Assembly (NCBI RefSeq): GCF_009708005.2
Contig: NZ_CP052757.1
Span: 682,001-746,000, forward strand
Length of the DNA stretch: 64,000 bases
From: Cellulosimicrobium protaetiae
Lineage (GTDB): Bacteria > Actinomycetota > Actinomycetes > Actinomycetales > Cellulomonadaceae
Reading direction: 5' to 3'
The notes under the pieces were generated by a model. The model had not been told where the DNA came from and did not search any database. It worked only from the letters and a program-made list of their open reading frames with translations. Within the stretch, counting starts at the first letter, position 1, and the number at the start of each line of letters is the position of its first letter. The position numbers and the translations under genes were made by a program. Below are positions 33,452-42,150 of this stretch, one piece after another.

Positions 33452-34302
33452 CCACGCAGACCGCCGCTGCGTCGTCGGGCACGACGACGGCACGGCTCCC
33501 CGCGCCGGAGCCCCGGCCGGGCCGGCACGTGCTCGCCGACGCGGGCACGATGATCGCCCGGTCGCTGCGGCTCGTGCGCCGCGAGCCGGACGAGCTGATC
33601 CTCGCGCTCGTGCTGCCCGTGATGCTCATGATCCTGTTCGTGTACGTGTTCGGCGGCGCGATGGCGGTCGGCACGGACTACGTCACGTACGCGACACCGG
33701 GGATCATCCTGCTCTGCGCGGGCTACGGGGCGTCGAACACGGCGATCGCCGTCGAGCAGGACATGTCCGGCGGCATCATGGACCGCTTCCGGTCGATGCC
33801 TGTCGCGAGCTGGACGGTGCTCGTGGGTCACGTCGTGGCGAGCGTCGTGAAGAACCTCGTGACGACGGCCGTCGTGCTGGGCGTCGCGTTCCTCATCGGG
33901 TTCCGGCCCGACGCGAACGCGCTCGAGTGGCTCGGCGCCGTCGGGGTCGTCGCCGCGTACGTGCTCGCGATCACGAGCGTCGCCGCCTTCGTGGGCGTGC
34001 TCGTGCGCTCGCCCGCCGCGGCCGGGGGGTTCAGCTTCTTCATGCTGTTCCTGCCCTACGTGTCGAGCGCGTTCGTGCCGCCGGGAACCATGCCGTCGTG
34101 GCTGCGCGGCTTCGCGGAGCACCAGCCCGTCACGCCGGTGATCGAGACGATCCGCGGTCTTCTCGTCGGCACGGGCTCGACGGGTGCGCCGGTGACGGAC
34201 CTGGGCGCGACGGCGGCCCTCGCGCTCGCGTGGTGCGCGGGGCTGGTGCTGGTGTTCCTCGGCGGCGCGGCGTGGGTGTTCGCCCGGCGGCGTCGTGGAT
34301 AG
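33448..34302 (+). CDS. ABC-2 type permease, DrrB-like
   Basis: A 284-residue membrane subunit of the exporter, with six helices in the ABC-2 layout. The second helix region reads ATPGIILLCAGYGASNTAIA, the coupling region EQDMSGGIMDRFRSMP is typical of DrrB/NodJ proteins, and SAFVPPGTMPSWLRGFAEHQ precedes the last helix. Its start overlaps the ATPase stop by four bases. With the ATPase and TetR gene it forms a self-contained, ligand-inducible efflux unit. The exported compound is unknown. Confidence 0.92.
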   Translation: MTTQTAAASSGTTTARLPAPEPRPGRHVLADAGTMIARSLRLVRREPDELILALVLPVMLMILFVYVFGGAMAVGTDYVTYATPGIILLCAGYGASNTAIAVEQDMSGGIMDRFRSMPVASWTVLVGHVVASVVKNLVTTAVVLGVAFLIGFRPDANALEWLGAVGVVAAYVLAITSVAAFVGVLVRSPAAAGGFSFFMLFLPYVSSAFVPPGTMPSWLRGFAEHQPVTPVIETIRGLLVGTGSTGAPVTDLGATAALALAWCAGLVLVFLGGAAWVFARRRRG

Positions 34303-34330
34303 GTCGACGAGAGACGGGAGAGTGGTCGGG

Positions 34331-34927
34331 ATGATCGAGGTCAGGCGGGGCGACGAGCTCGGCGAAGGCTTCCGGAGGCGGGTCACGGAGGTGCTCGTGC
34401 AGGGGTTCGCGGAGGACTTCGCGTACTTCTCGAAGGACCCGCGCGTGCTGGCGGACGCGTTCGAGCACATGGTGCTCCTCGACCGGTTCTACGTCGCGCT
34501 CGTGGACGGCGAGCCCGCCGCGGTCGCCTCGGTGACGGAGGGCTCCCAGGAGTGCTTCGCGCCGGAGCGGCGCCCGTTCCAGGCCGCGCTCGGCCGGGTC
34601 CACGGCGCGATCAGCCACCGGATCGTCCGGAGCCAGTTCCTCGGCGCGTACGACGGCGCCCGGCCGGGCCTCGCGGAGGTCGGGTTCGTCACGACCGCGC
34701 CCGAGCACCAGGGGCAGGGTGTGGGCACCGCGCTGATGCGCCGACTCATGGAACTGCCGTACGACGAGCTCGTGCTGCGCGACATCAAGGACACGAACGC
34801 CCCGGCGCTCGGGCTCTACCGCAAGCTCGGGTTCACGGAGACCGGGCGCCGCCCGGTGCGCTTCGCCGGACGGGCGGGGTTCTCGGCGTACGTCACCATG
34901 AGCCGCACCCGGGATGTCGCGACATGA
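34331..34927 (+). CDS. GNAT-family N-acetyltransferase
   Basis: A 198-residue acetyltransferase. The CoA-binding motif A reads GFVTTAPEHQGQGVGTALMR (Q/RxxGxG/A) near residues 117-136, and the closing strand-helix is NAPALGLYRKLGFTETGRRP. ATG 34331 follows a GGGAGAG site. It lies 28 bp after the permease gene and may be the last gene of the export operon, for example modifying the exported compound, but that link is inferred from position. Confidence 0.85.
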   Translation: MIEVRRGDELGEGFRRRVTEVLVQGFAEDFAYFSKDPRVLADAFEHMVLLDRFYVALVDGEPAAVASVTEGSQECFAPERRPFQAALGRVHGAISHRIVRSQFLGAYDGARPGLAEVGFVTTAPEHQGQGVGTALMRRLMELPYDELVLRDIKDTNAPALGLYRKLGFTETGRRPVRFAGRAGFSAYVTMSRTRDVAT

Positions 34928-34958
34928 CCACGGCCGGGTGCTGTGCCCGTCGGTCGGC

Positions 34959-35798
34959 CTACCCGGCGCGAGGCGGCGCCGGGGTGCTCGCCGGGCGCCG
35001 TGGTGGGTAGCGCATGCGTCGGCCCGCGGTGCCCGCGGCGCGCCGCCCGGCGAGCGGGACGACGGCCTGGACGGCCAGGCTGGACACCAGCGCGATCGAG
35101 AACGCCGCGGCGACGCCGACCCGGTCCACGAGGAGCGCGACGAGGAGGCAGAACACCGCGAACCCGGTGAGCCCGGCGAGCAAGCCGCGCAGCAGGCGGA
35201 CGGTCTCGGCCGACCCGCGCTGCGCGAGCGCGAAGGCAGCGACCACGCTCGACGCGATCGGGAACGGCGCCAGCACGCCCGTCATCGCCGGTCCGAGCGC
35301 ACCCGACGCGGTGGTGACGGCGAGGACGAGCGCCGCCGTCGCCGCGGCACGGGCGGGAAGGTCCCACCAGGGCGACGGGTCGGTCGACGGCGGAGGACCC
35401 GGCGCGTCGGGCGGCATGACCCGGGACGCGCCCCAGAACGTCGCGAGCGCTACCACGAACGCGATCCCCGCGGGCAGCGTCAGCCGGGTGAGGGCGACGT
35501 CCGCCGCGAGGCACGCGGCCCAGGACGCCGCGAGCGCACCGACCCATCCGGTTCGGCGTGAGCACCACGCGAACACCACCGCGAACAGGGCGAGCGACGT
35601 GAGGCCGAGCAGCGCGGACGACGCCGCGGCGGCGCCGAACGCGGTGCCGTGGTCGAGGGTGGTGATGAGCAGGATCGGCCCGGCCACGACGGGCAGCCCG
35701 ACGAGCACCCCCGTGAGCCGGGCTCCCCAGCGCCGCCCGACGAGCGTGGACGCGACCACCAGGGCGGGCGCCAGCGCGAGCTTGAGGAGCAGCGTCAC
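34959..35798 (-). CDS. Nine-helix integral membrane protein, function unknown
   Basis: A 279-residue protein with about nine hydrophobic helices and a short Arg/Pro-rich C-terminal tail. It begins LLLKLALAPALVVASTLVGR, and a second half beginning RAAATAALVLAVTTASGALG looks like a weak repeat of the first (a VGRRWGARLTGVLVGLPVVA segment matches LGPAMTGVLAPFPIASSVVA in layout). This suggests an internal duplication. The GTG start (35798) is set by the first helix. It converges with the acetyltransferase gene. Confidence 0.65.
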   Translation of the reverse strand: MTLLLKLALAPALVVASTLVGRRWGARLTGVLVGLPVVAGPILLITTLDHGTAFGAAAASSALLGLTSLALFAVVFAWCSRRTGWVGALAASWAACLAADVALTRLTLPAGIAFVVALATFWGASRVMPPDAPGPPPSTDPSPWWDLPARAAATAALVLAVTTASGALGPAMTGVLAPFPIASSVVAAFALAQRGSAETVRLLRGLLAGLTGFAVFCLLVALLVDRVGVAAAFSIALVSSLAVQAVVPLAGRRAAGTAGRRMRYPPRRPASTPAPPRAG

Positions 35799-35888
35799 GC
35801 GGTCACGGTAGCCCGTGCCGGTCCGGTGGCTCGCGTCGGGTCCGCGCCGTGCGATCGACCCGGGCCCGCGGTCGGCGCGCACGAAGAA

Positions 35889-35929
35889 GGGCGGCGGTCC
35901 CGGAGTCCTGTCCTCCGGGACCGCCGCCC
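35889..35929 (-). terminator. Strong 17-bp stem hairpin
   Basis: A perfect 17-bp inverted repeat (35889-35905 with 35913-35929) around a seven-base loop. It lies about 90-130 bp beyond the stop of the heptad-rod gene on the minus strand. No T-tract follows, as is common in high-GC actinobacteria. Confidence 0.75.
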
Positions 35930-35971
35930 GCGAGGGCGGCACCGTCGACGTGAAGCCGCCCCCGAGCCGAG

Positions 35972-36001
35972 GGCCGGGCGGTGAGGAGGGGCCGCCCGGC
36001 C
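35972..36001 (-). terminator. 10-bp stem hairpin directly after heptad-rod gene
   Basis: GGCCGGGCGG (35972-35981) pairs perfectly with 35992-36001 around a ten-base purine-rich loop. It is 15 bp beyond the stop codon at 36017 and works as a tandem pair with the hairpin at 35889-35929. Confidence 0.7.
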
Positions 36002-36016
36002 GTGTGCGACGGTCGG

Positions 36017-38239
36017 TCAGACCGCCGCGAGCCGACGACGCAGACCGAGCCCGACGCCCGCGACGCCCGCGAGCACGGACCCGCCGACGAGAGCCGACAT
36101 GCCGAGCGACACCCGTCCGACGGGGCTGTTCTCGACGCTGTCCTTGAGCTCCGTCGTGCCGTCGGAGAGGGTCACCGAACCGTCGGAGAGCGTGGCCGCG
36201 CCCTCCGCGATGCGGGTGCTGCCGTCGTGCAGGTCCGACGCGCCGTCGGCGAGCGTCGTCGTGCCGGTGTGCAGCGTCGTCGACCCCTCGGCGAGGGCGG
36301 CGCTGCCCGCCGCGAGGGTCGTCGCGCCGGTCGAGAGCGTCGTCAGCCCGTTCTGGAGCCGCAGCGTCCCGTCCTCGAGGCGCGTGGTGCCCGCGAACAG
36401 GTCGCCCGCGCCCGTGCGCAGCCGCACCGTCCCCGCCGAGAGGTCCGAGGCCCCGGTGGCGGCCCGGGCGGTCCCGGCCTGGAGCTCCGCGGCGCCGGCC
36501 GCGAGCTGCGCCGTGCCCGCCCGGAGGTCGTCGGCCCCGGCAGCGGCCCGGGTGGTCCCGGCGTGCAGCTCGGCAGCGCCCCGCGCGAGGGTCGAGGTCC
36601 CGGCGGCGAGCTCCGACGTCTTGGCGGCGATCGTGGCGTTGCCGTCGCGGACCGTGCCCGCACCGGCCGACGCGCTGAGCGTGCCCTGGGCGACGCTCGC
36701 GGTGCCCGTGGCGACCGCGGCCGCTCCCGTGCTCAGCGTGCTCGCCCCCGACTCGAGGTCGGTGGCGCCCGTCGCGAGCCGTCCGAGACCGCCCGTGAGC
36801 TCCGAGGCGCCGGACGCGAGGTCCTGCGAGCCTGCGGCCAGCGTGCCCGCGCCCCCCGCGACCTGCTCGGCACCCGCCGAGAGCGCCGACGCGCCGTCGC
36901 GCGCGGACGCGGCCCCGTCGGCGGCGGCACGGGCACCGGTCGCGACCGCGCCGAGACCGTCGCGCAGGGCGACGGCACCGGCCGCGGCCCCCTGCTCACC
37001 GGCGAGGCCCGCGCTGAGCCCGTGGAGCCCGTCGGCGAGCGCACGGGAACCGTCGTCCGCACGCGCGGCGCCCGCGGAGAGCTGCGCGGCTCCCTGCGCG
37101 AGGCCCTCGAGCTGCGCCTTGAGCACCGGGTCGGTCGTGGTGGCCGCGAGCCCGGCGAGACCGGTGGCGAGGTTCGAGGCGCCCTGGCGCACCTCGCCGG
37201 TCCCCTCGGTGAGGGTGGCGGCGCCCTGGGACAGGGAGGCAGCGCCGTCACGGACCGTGACGAGGCCCGAGGCGAGGCGGTCCGAGGCGTCGCGCAACGA
37301 CGCCGTGCCGTCGGCGACCGCCGAGGTCCCCCCGGCGACCTGCGCGGTGCCGGCGGCCAGGGTCCTGGCGCCCGTGGCCACGTCCTGGGAGCCCGTGGCG
37401 AGCGTCCCGGCACCGGCCTTGAGCCGTTCCGCACCGGCGGAGAGCCCGCTCGCCCCGGCGGTGGCGTCGGAGACGCCGGTGGAGAGCCGGGCGGCCCCGG
37501 CCGACAACGAGCCGGCACCCGCCGACACCTGACCGGCCCCGGCGGCGGCCGCCTCGGCGCCGGTGGCGAGCCGGGACACGCCGTCGGCGAGGTCGCGGGC
37601 CCCGGTGTAGAGGGTCTGGGCGCCCGCCGAGATCTGGGCGGCGCCGCTCGCGGCGTCGGCGTTGCCGGCGGCGAGCCGGGTGGCTCCGGCGTCGAGGTCG
37701 CGGTTCCCCGTGGCGAGGCGCGCGGCGCCGTCGGCGGCGTCGGCGTTCCCGGCGGCGAGCCGGGTGGCTCCGGCGTCGAGGTCGCGGTTCCCCGTGGCGA
37801 GGCGTGCGGCGCCGCTGGCGGCGTCGCCCGTGCCCGCGGCGAGCCGGGCCGTGCCGGCGTTCAGCTCGTCCGCGCCGGCGGCGAGCTCGGTCGCTCCGTC
37901 GAGCGCGGTGGTGCCGCCCGTGGCGAGCTGGGTCGCGCCGTCGGACACCTTCGTCGCCCCGGCCGCGAGCTCGCCCGCACCGTCCTCCAGGTCGCCGGCC
38001 CCGTCGGCGAGGCGCTGCGCGCCGGCCTGGGCCTCGGAGGTGCCGTCGGCGAGCGTCGCGGCGCCGTCGGAGAGCTGCGCGGCGCCGTCGTCGAGGCGGG
38101 TCGCGCCGTCGGCGACCTTGCCGTTGTACACGAGCAGGAACGCGATCAGGCCGGCCACCGCGAGGGCGAGCACGGCGAGCGCGACGGACGTGAGGACCGT
38201 GTGGGTGCGCGACGGTCGGGGGGAGGCGTGCTGCGTCAT
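36017..38239 (-). CDS. YhgE/Pip-like glycine-heptad rod with two membrane anchors
   Basis: A 740-residue protein made almost wholly of seven-residue repeats with glycine at one fixed position (typical units LADGATR, LATGAGD, LSAGAER), about 90 in a row. One helix lies at each end: LTSVALAVLALAVAGLIAFL (about 17-37) and SALVGGSVLAGVAGVGLGL (about 713-731). The pattern resembles the central region of YhgE/Pip proteins, but their multi-helix C-terminal ABC-2-like part is absent. The single interruption is a TTTDPVLKAQLEGLAQ segment near residue 365. The rod should lie outside the membrane, tethered at both ends. Function is unknown. Confidence 0.75.
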   Translation of the reverse strand: MTQHASPRPSRTHTVLTSVALAVLALAVAGLIAFLLVYNGKVADGATRLDDGAAQLSDGAATLADGTSEAQAGAQRLADGAGDLEDGAGELAAGATKVSDGATQLATGGTTALDGATELAAGADELNAGTARLAAGTGDAASGAARLATGNRDLDAGATRLAAGNADAADGAARLATGNRDLDAGATRLAAGNADAASGAAQISAGAQTLYTGARDLADGVSRLATGAEAAAAGAGQVSAGAGSLSAGAARLSTGVSDATAGASGLSAGAERLKAGAGTLATGSQDVATGARTLAAGTAQVAGGTSAVADGTASLRDASDRLASGLVTVRDGAASLSQGAATLTEGTGEVRQGASNLATGLAGLAATTTDPVLKAQLEGLAQGAAQLSAGAARADDGSRALADGLHGLSAGLAGEQGAAAGAVALRDGLGAVATGARAAADGAASARDGASALSAGAEQVAGGAGTLAAGSQDLASGASELTGGLGRLATGATDLESGASTLSTGAAAVATGTASVAQGTLSASAGAGTVRDGNATIAAKTSELAAGTSTLARGAAELHAGTTRAAAGADDLRAGTAQLAAGAAELQAGTARAATGASDLSAGTVRLRTGAGDLFAGTTRLEDGTLRLQNGLTTLSTGATTLAAGSAALAEGSTTLHTGTTTLADGASDLHDGSTRIAEGAATLSDGSVTLSDGTTELKDSVENSPVGRVSLGMSALVGGSVLAGVAGVGLGLRRRLAAV
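37641..37808. repeat. 84-bp tandem duplication within heptad-rod gene
   Basis: Two adjoining 84-bp units (28 codons, four heptads) are nearly identical, with a third degenerate unit after them. They encode the repeated peptide GNRDLDAGATRLAAGNADAA. The high nucleotide identity marks recent in-frame expansion. Confidence 0.85.
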
Positions 38240-38357
38240 CGGTCGTCCTTCCTCGCGCCCGGCGTCGTCGCGGGGCGGTCGGCAAGAGGGGAGAGGAGCG
38301 GGCGCCCGTCGCGGGGAGAGCGGCGGGACCACGCCCGCCGACGTTGGCGGGACGTGG

Positions 38358-38468
38358 AGTAGCAGGTAAATCCCGAAAGACGCTAGCAACCGCCGGGACA
38401 GGGGGGACAGCGAGTACTAGGTACTTTCGCCGTCACAATTCGGTCACGGGGCCGAAGTATCAGGTACT
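38358..38468. promoter_or_regulatory. Three copies of an AGTAnNAGGTAnT dyad
   Basis: The 399-bp gap between the divergent rod and phytase-like genes holds AGTACTAGGTACT (38413-38425, perfect five-base arms), AGTATCAGGTACT (38456-38468, one mismatch) and a weaker AGTAGCAGGTAAA (38358-38370). Their spacing is 55 and 43 bp. They look like binding sites for one dimeric regulator. No regulator gene is adjacent. I saw no gene in the rest of the gap. Confidence 0.6.
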
Positions 38469-38638
38469 CCGGTCCGGAACCGGTCGCCCGGAGCAACGGG
38501 CGCCGTGCTCGGGCCGTCGTCGGCTCTCGCGGGCGGCCGCGCAGTGTTCACCCGACGGCCACCCGACGGCCCGGGTCCGGTCGCCGTCCCGCCACCGCGG
38601 GCCACCACCCTCTGCTCGACCCTCGTCGAAGGAGAGAC

Positions 38639-41600
38639 ATGTCAGCCATCCCTGAGCGGGCACCCGAGCAGGCCACGACGCGCACGTCCGCGCGCACCCC
38701 CGCCCGTCGCTCGCGCCTCGCCGCGCTCGTCGCCACGGGCGCGACGCTCACCCTCGGCCTCGGCGCGCTCCCCGCGCTGGCCGCGGTTCCCGCGCACCCG
38801 TCGTCGGGCCCGACGGCGCCGCTCGCCCGCGCGACGGCAGGCGCGTGGACGCCGCCCGCCGCGGACGAGACGTTCCACCGCCTCGCCACGTACCCGGTCT
38901 TCGAGAACCGCCCGGCCGGCGAGGACGCCGCCGCCGAGACGGTCGCCGAGATCTCGGCGGTGAGCGAGGACGGGCGCACGGTCGTCCACACGGACGCGCT
39001 CGCGCGCCGCATCGGCTTCCTCGACATCACGGACCCGGGCGCAACGAAGGGCCTGGGCACGCTGAGCCTCGCCGAGCTCGGCTCGGAGCACGACGAGCCG
39101 ACGTCGGTCGCGATCGTCGGCGGGTACGTGCTCGTCGTCGTGGACACCTCGGTGAGCTTCACCGAGCCGAGCGGACGCCTCGACGTCGTCGACCTCGCGA
39201 CGCGCGAGCGCGTGCGGTCGCTCGACCTCGGGGGCCAGCCCGACTCGATCGCCGTCACGCCCGACGGCACGCACGCCGTCGTCGCGATCGAGAACCAGCG
39301 CGACGAGGAGGCCACGCCCGAGGGTGGCGACGAGGGCGACCTCCCGCAGCTTCCCGGCGGCTTCCTCCAGGTCCTCGACCTGCCGGGCGACGACCCGGCC
39401 GCCTGGTCGACCCGCGCCGTCTCCTTCCTCGACGAGGCGGGCGCGCCGCTGCCCGTCGTCGAGGCGGCCGGGCTCGACACCCCGCAGGACCCCGAGCCCG
39501 AGTACGTCGCCGTCAACCCGGCGGGGACGAAGGTCGCGGTGACGCTCCAGGAGAACAACGGCGTCGCCGTCGTCGACATCGCCACGGGCGAGGTCGAGAC
39601 CGTCTTCTCCGCGGGCGCCGTCGGTGTGTCCGGGATCGACGTGAAGAAGGACGGCGTGATCGACCAGACCGGGTCGATCCCCACCACCGCGCGCGAGCCC
39701 GACGCGATCGGCTGGCTCGACGACGCGCACGTCGCGACCGCGAACGAGGGCGACTGGAAGGGTGGGTCGCGCGGCTGGTCGGTCTTCGACGCCGCGTCGG
39801 GCGAGGTCGTGTGGGACGCAGGCGCGGAGGTCGAGCGCCTCGCCGTCCGCGTCGGCCTGCACACGGAGGACCGCGCGGCCAAGAAGGGCGTCGAGCCCGA
39901 GGGCCTGACGGTCGCGACGCTCGGCGGGACGCGCTACGCGTTCGTCGGCTCCGAGCGGTCCAACTTCGTGGCGGTGTACGACGTCTCCGACGCGACCGCG
40001 CCGTCGTTCGTCCAGGTGCTCGCGACGACCAACGGTCCCGAGGGCCTGCTCGTCGTGCCGGAGCGCGACCTGCTCGTCGTGTCGAGCGAGGAGGACGACG
40101 CCGGTGCGGGCGTGCGGTCGGCCGTCACCGTGTTCGGGCGCGGCGCGCAGTGGGCCGACGGCGCCGGGTCGCCGCAGTTCCCGAGCGTCGTCTCCGCGGA
40201 CGCGACCGAGAGCACGCAGGCAGGCGCCCCGATCGGCTGGGGCGCGCTCGGCGCCCTGACCGCCGACCCGGCCGATCCCCAGCGCCTGTGGACGGCGACC
40301 GACGCCGCGTACTCCACGACGCAGCTCCTGTCGCTCGACGTGAGCGGCTACGGCGCGGGCGCCCCGGCCGTGATCGACCGGACCGTGACGCTCACGCGCG
40401 ACGGCGCCCCGGTGGGCCTCGACGTCGAGGGCGTCGCCGCGCGTGCCGACGGCGGGTTCTGGCTCGGCGTCGAGGGTGCGAAGGGTGCGGAGAACGCGAT
40501 CGTGCGCGTCGACGCCGCGGGCGCGGTCGTCGAGTCGGTCGCGCTGCCCGAGGCGGTCGCCGCGGGCCTCGGCAAGCAGGGCATCGAGGGCGTCGCGGTC
40601 GCTCCGGCCTCGACGGCCGACGGGGCTGCGGGCGGGTCCGCGGGCGAGCAGGTGTGGGTCGCGCTCCAGCGCGGGCTCACGACCGACGACGGCGGCACGG
40701 CGGGCACCGCGCGCCTCGGCCGCTACGACGTCGCGACGGGCACGTGGGACTGGTTCGCGTACCCGCTCGAGCAGACCACGACCGACGGCGACTGGATGGG
40801 CCTCAGCGAGGTGACCGTCGTCGACCACGACACCCTCGCCGTGATCGAGCGCGACAAGCTCAACGGCCCCGCCGCCGCGGTGAAGCGGGTCTACGCGGTC
40901 GACGTGCCGGACGTCGCCGTCGGGGCCGCGTCGACGACCCCGGTCGCGGTGACCAAGACGCTCGCGCACGACGTCCTGCCCGACCTGCGCGCCACGAACG
41001 GCTGGACGCAGGAGAAGCTCGAGGGCCTCACGGTCGCCGGCGACGGCACGGTCTGGGCGATCACCGACAACGACGGCCTCGCCGACGCCACGGGCGAGAC
41101 GGTGCTCCTGAGCCTCGGCGCCGCGACCGACGTGTTCGACGGGCACCTCGACGGCGAGAACCCGGGCGGCCCGGGCGAGCCCGGCGAGACGCCCGGCGCG
41201 GGCGAGCAGCCGCCGTCGACGCCGCTGCACACGGTCGGCGCCGACGACCTGACCGACGCGAACCACGGCGGCGTCACGCTCTCCCCGGCGCGGGTCCGCG
41301 CGGGAGAGCAGGTCACCGCGACGGCCGAGGGCTTCGCGCCCGGCGAGTGGGTCTCCGCGACCCTCTTCTCGACGCCCGCCGGTCTCGGCATGTTCCGGGC
41401 CGACGCGTCGGGCACGCTCACCGCGACCGTGACGATCCCCGCCGACGTCGCGGTGGGCGAGCACCGCTTCGCGATCGTCGGTCAGGTGGACGGGCGCGTC
41501 CTGTGGACGGAGCTCGACGTGCTCGCCGCGGACGGCACGCCCAGCGGGTCGGACGGCGAGGAGCCGGGTCGGCCGGACGGGCTCGCCACGACGGGTGCGC

Positions 41601-41695
41601 ACGTCGGTGCGCTCGTGGGCCTCGCGATCGTGCTGGTCGCGGGCGGTGTGACGATCGTCGTCGCCCGGCGCCGCATGCGCGGCCTCCCGGGCTGA
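38639..41695 (+). CDS. Sortase-anchored phytase-like esterase (PF13449 type)
   Basis: A 1018-residue secreted surface protein. A signal peptide (to about 48) precedes a beta-propeller-like N-terminal half (60-520) with repeated DVVDLATRERVRSLDLGGQP and VAVVDIATGEVETV strands. The second half is the 'esterase-like activity of phytase' domain (about 525-850: GFWLGVEGAKG, GKQGIEGVAV, KLEGLTVAGDGTVWAITDND). A small beta domain follows. The C terminus is DGLATTGAHVG, a hydrophobic helix, then RRRMRGLPG: a LAxTG sortase signal. Export and covalent wall attachment are inferred from this; phosphate release is a family guess. Confidence 0.85.
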   Translation: MSAIPERAPEQATTRTSARTPARRSRLAALVATGATLTLGLGALPALAAVPAHPSSGPTAPLARATAGAWTPPAADETFHRLATYPVFENRPAGEDAAAETVAEISAVSEDGRTVVHTDALARRIGFLDITDPGATKGLGTLSLAELGSEHDEPTSVAIVGGYVLVVVDTSVSFTEPSGRLDVVDLATRERVRSLDLGGQPDSIAVTPDGTHAVVAIENQRDEEATPEGGDEGDLPQLPGGFLQVLDLPGDDPAAWSTRAVSFLDEAGAPLPVVEAAGLDTPQDPEPEYVAVNPAGTKVAVTLQENNGVAVVDIATGEVETVFSAGAVGVSGIDVKKDGVIDQTGSIPTTAREPDAIGWLDDAHVATANEGDWKGGSRGWSVFDAASGEVVWDAGAEVERLAVRVGLHTEDRAAKKGVEPEGLTVATLGGTRYAFVGSERSNFVAVYDVSDATAPSFVQVLATTNGPEGLLVVPERDLLVVSSEEDDAGAGVRSAVTVFGRGAQWADGAGSPQFPSVVSADATESTQAGAPIGWGALGALTADPADPQRLWTATDAAYSTTQLLSLDVSGYGAGAPAVIDRTVTLTRDGAPVGLDVEGVAARADGGFWLGVEGAKGAENAIVRVDAAGAVVESVALPEAVAAGLGKQGIEGVAVAPASTADGAAGGSAGEQVWVALQRGLTTDDGGTAGTARLGRYDVATGTWDWFAYPLEQTTTDGDWMGLSEVTVVDHDTLAVIERDKLNGPAAAVKRVYAVDVPDVAVGAASTTPVAVTKTLAHDVLPDLRATNGWTQEKLEGLTVAGDGTVWAITDNDGLADATGETVLLSLGAATDVFDGHLDGENPGGPGEPGETPGAGEQPPSTPLHTVGADDLTDANHGGVTLSPARVRAGEQVTATAEGFAPGEWVSATLFSTPAGLGMFRADASGTLTATVTIPADVAVGEHRFAIVGQVDGRVLWTELDVLAADGTPSGSDGEEPGRPDGLATTGAHVGALVGLAIVLVAGGVTIVVARRRMRGLPG

Positions 41696-41709
41696 CGGTC
41701 GCGCACCAC

Positions 41710-41769
41710 GCCGAACCCGGGGATGCCGACGGTCTCGAGCCCGAGACCGCCCACGACCCCGGGTTCGGC
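41710..41769. terminator. Nested bidirectional terminator hairpin
   Basis: GCCGAACCCGGGG (41710-41722) pairs perfectly with 41757-41769. Inside it GGTCTCG (41731-41737) pairs with CGAGACC (41742-41748). It lies between two converging stop codons (41695 plus, 41786 minus) and can terminate both. Confidence 0.85.
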
Positions 41770-41785
41770 GCCGTGAGGCCCGCGC

Positions 41786-42004
41786 TCAGTCGCGGTCGTT
41801 GGGCATGAGGGCCCAGAGGATCAGGTAGGCGATGATCTGCGGGCCGGGGAGCAGGATCGAGACCGCGGCGACGATGCGCACGACGGTCGGGTCCCACCCG
41901 AACCGGCGGGCGATCCCCGCGCACACGCCCGCGATCATCCGGCCGTGGCGCGGCCGGGACAGCGTCGGCCTGAAAGTGGCTGCAGAGGCGTCAGAGGTGC
42001 TCAT
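41786..42004 (-). CDS. PspC-domain small membrane protein
   Basis: A 72-residue protein with the PspC domain: RPRHGRMIAGVCAGIARRFG, then WDPTVVRIVAAVSILLPGPQ and a last helix ending LILWALMPNDRD. A short basic N-terminal extension precedes it. PspC-type proteins are associated with envelope stress, but no phage-shock partner genes are nearby. ATG 42004 is the only suitable start. It has its own transcription unit. Confidence 0.88.
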   Translation of the reverse strand: MSTSDASAATFRPTLSRPRHGRMIAGVCAGIARRFGWDPTVVRIVAAVSILLPGPQIIAYLILWALMPNDRD

Positions 42005-42090
42005 ACCTCGACGGTAGGAGCATGCCCGGCGCGCCGGTATCGGGATGTCCCCCGAACCGACCCTGATCCTCGGGCGGCCGACCCTGACCC

Positions 42091-42150
42091 TGGCTCGGCT
42101 CCAGAGGGCCTGGCTCAGCTCCCGAGGGCCCGGCTCAGCTCCTGAGAGCG
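42091..42150. repeat. 20-bp tandem repeat at the macrodomain gene end
   Basis: Three adjoining 20-bp units with the common core GGCTCRGCTCCNGAG, starting at 42091, 42111 and 42131. Each unit contains a short CTC/GAG inverted repeat; unit 3 has CTCAG-CTC-CTGAG. The stop codon and last residues of the macrodomain gene lie in unit 3. Confidence 0.85.

Noticed and set aside
35981-38362. Long plus-strand open frame opposite the heptad-rod gene
   Set aside because: It is a GC-driven shadow: repeats of Gly/Arg/Ala with no domain, while the minus-strand frame has two membrane helices and regular heptads.
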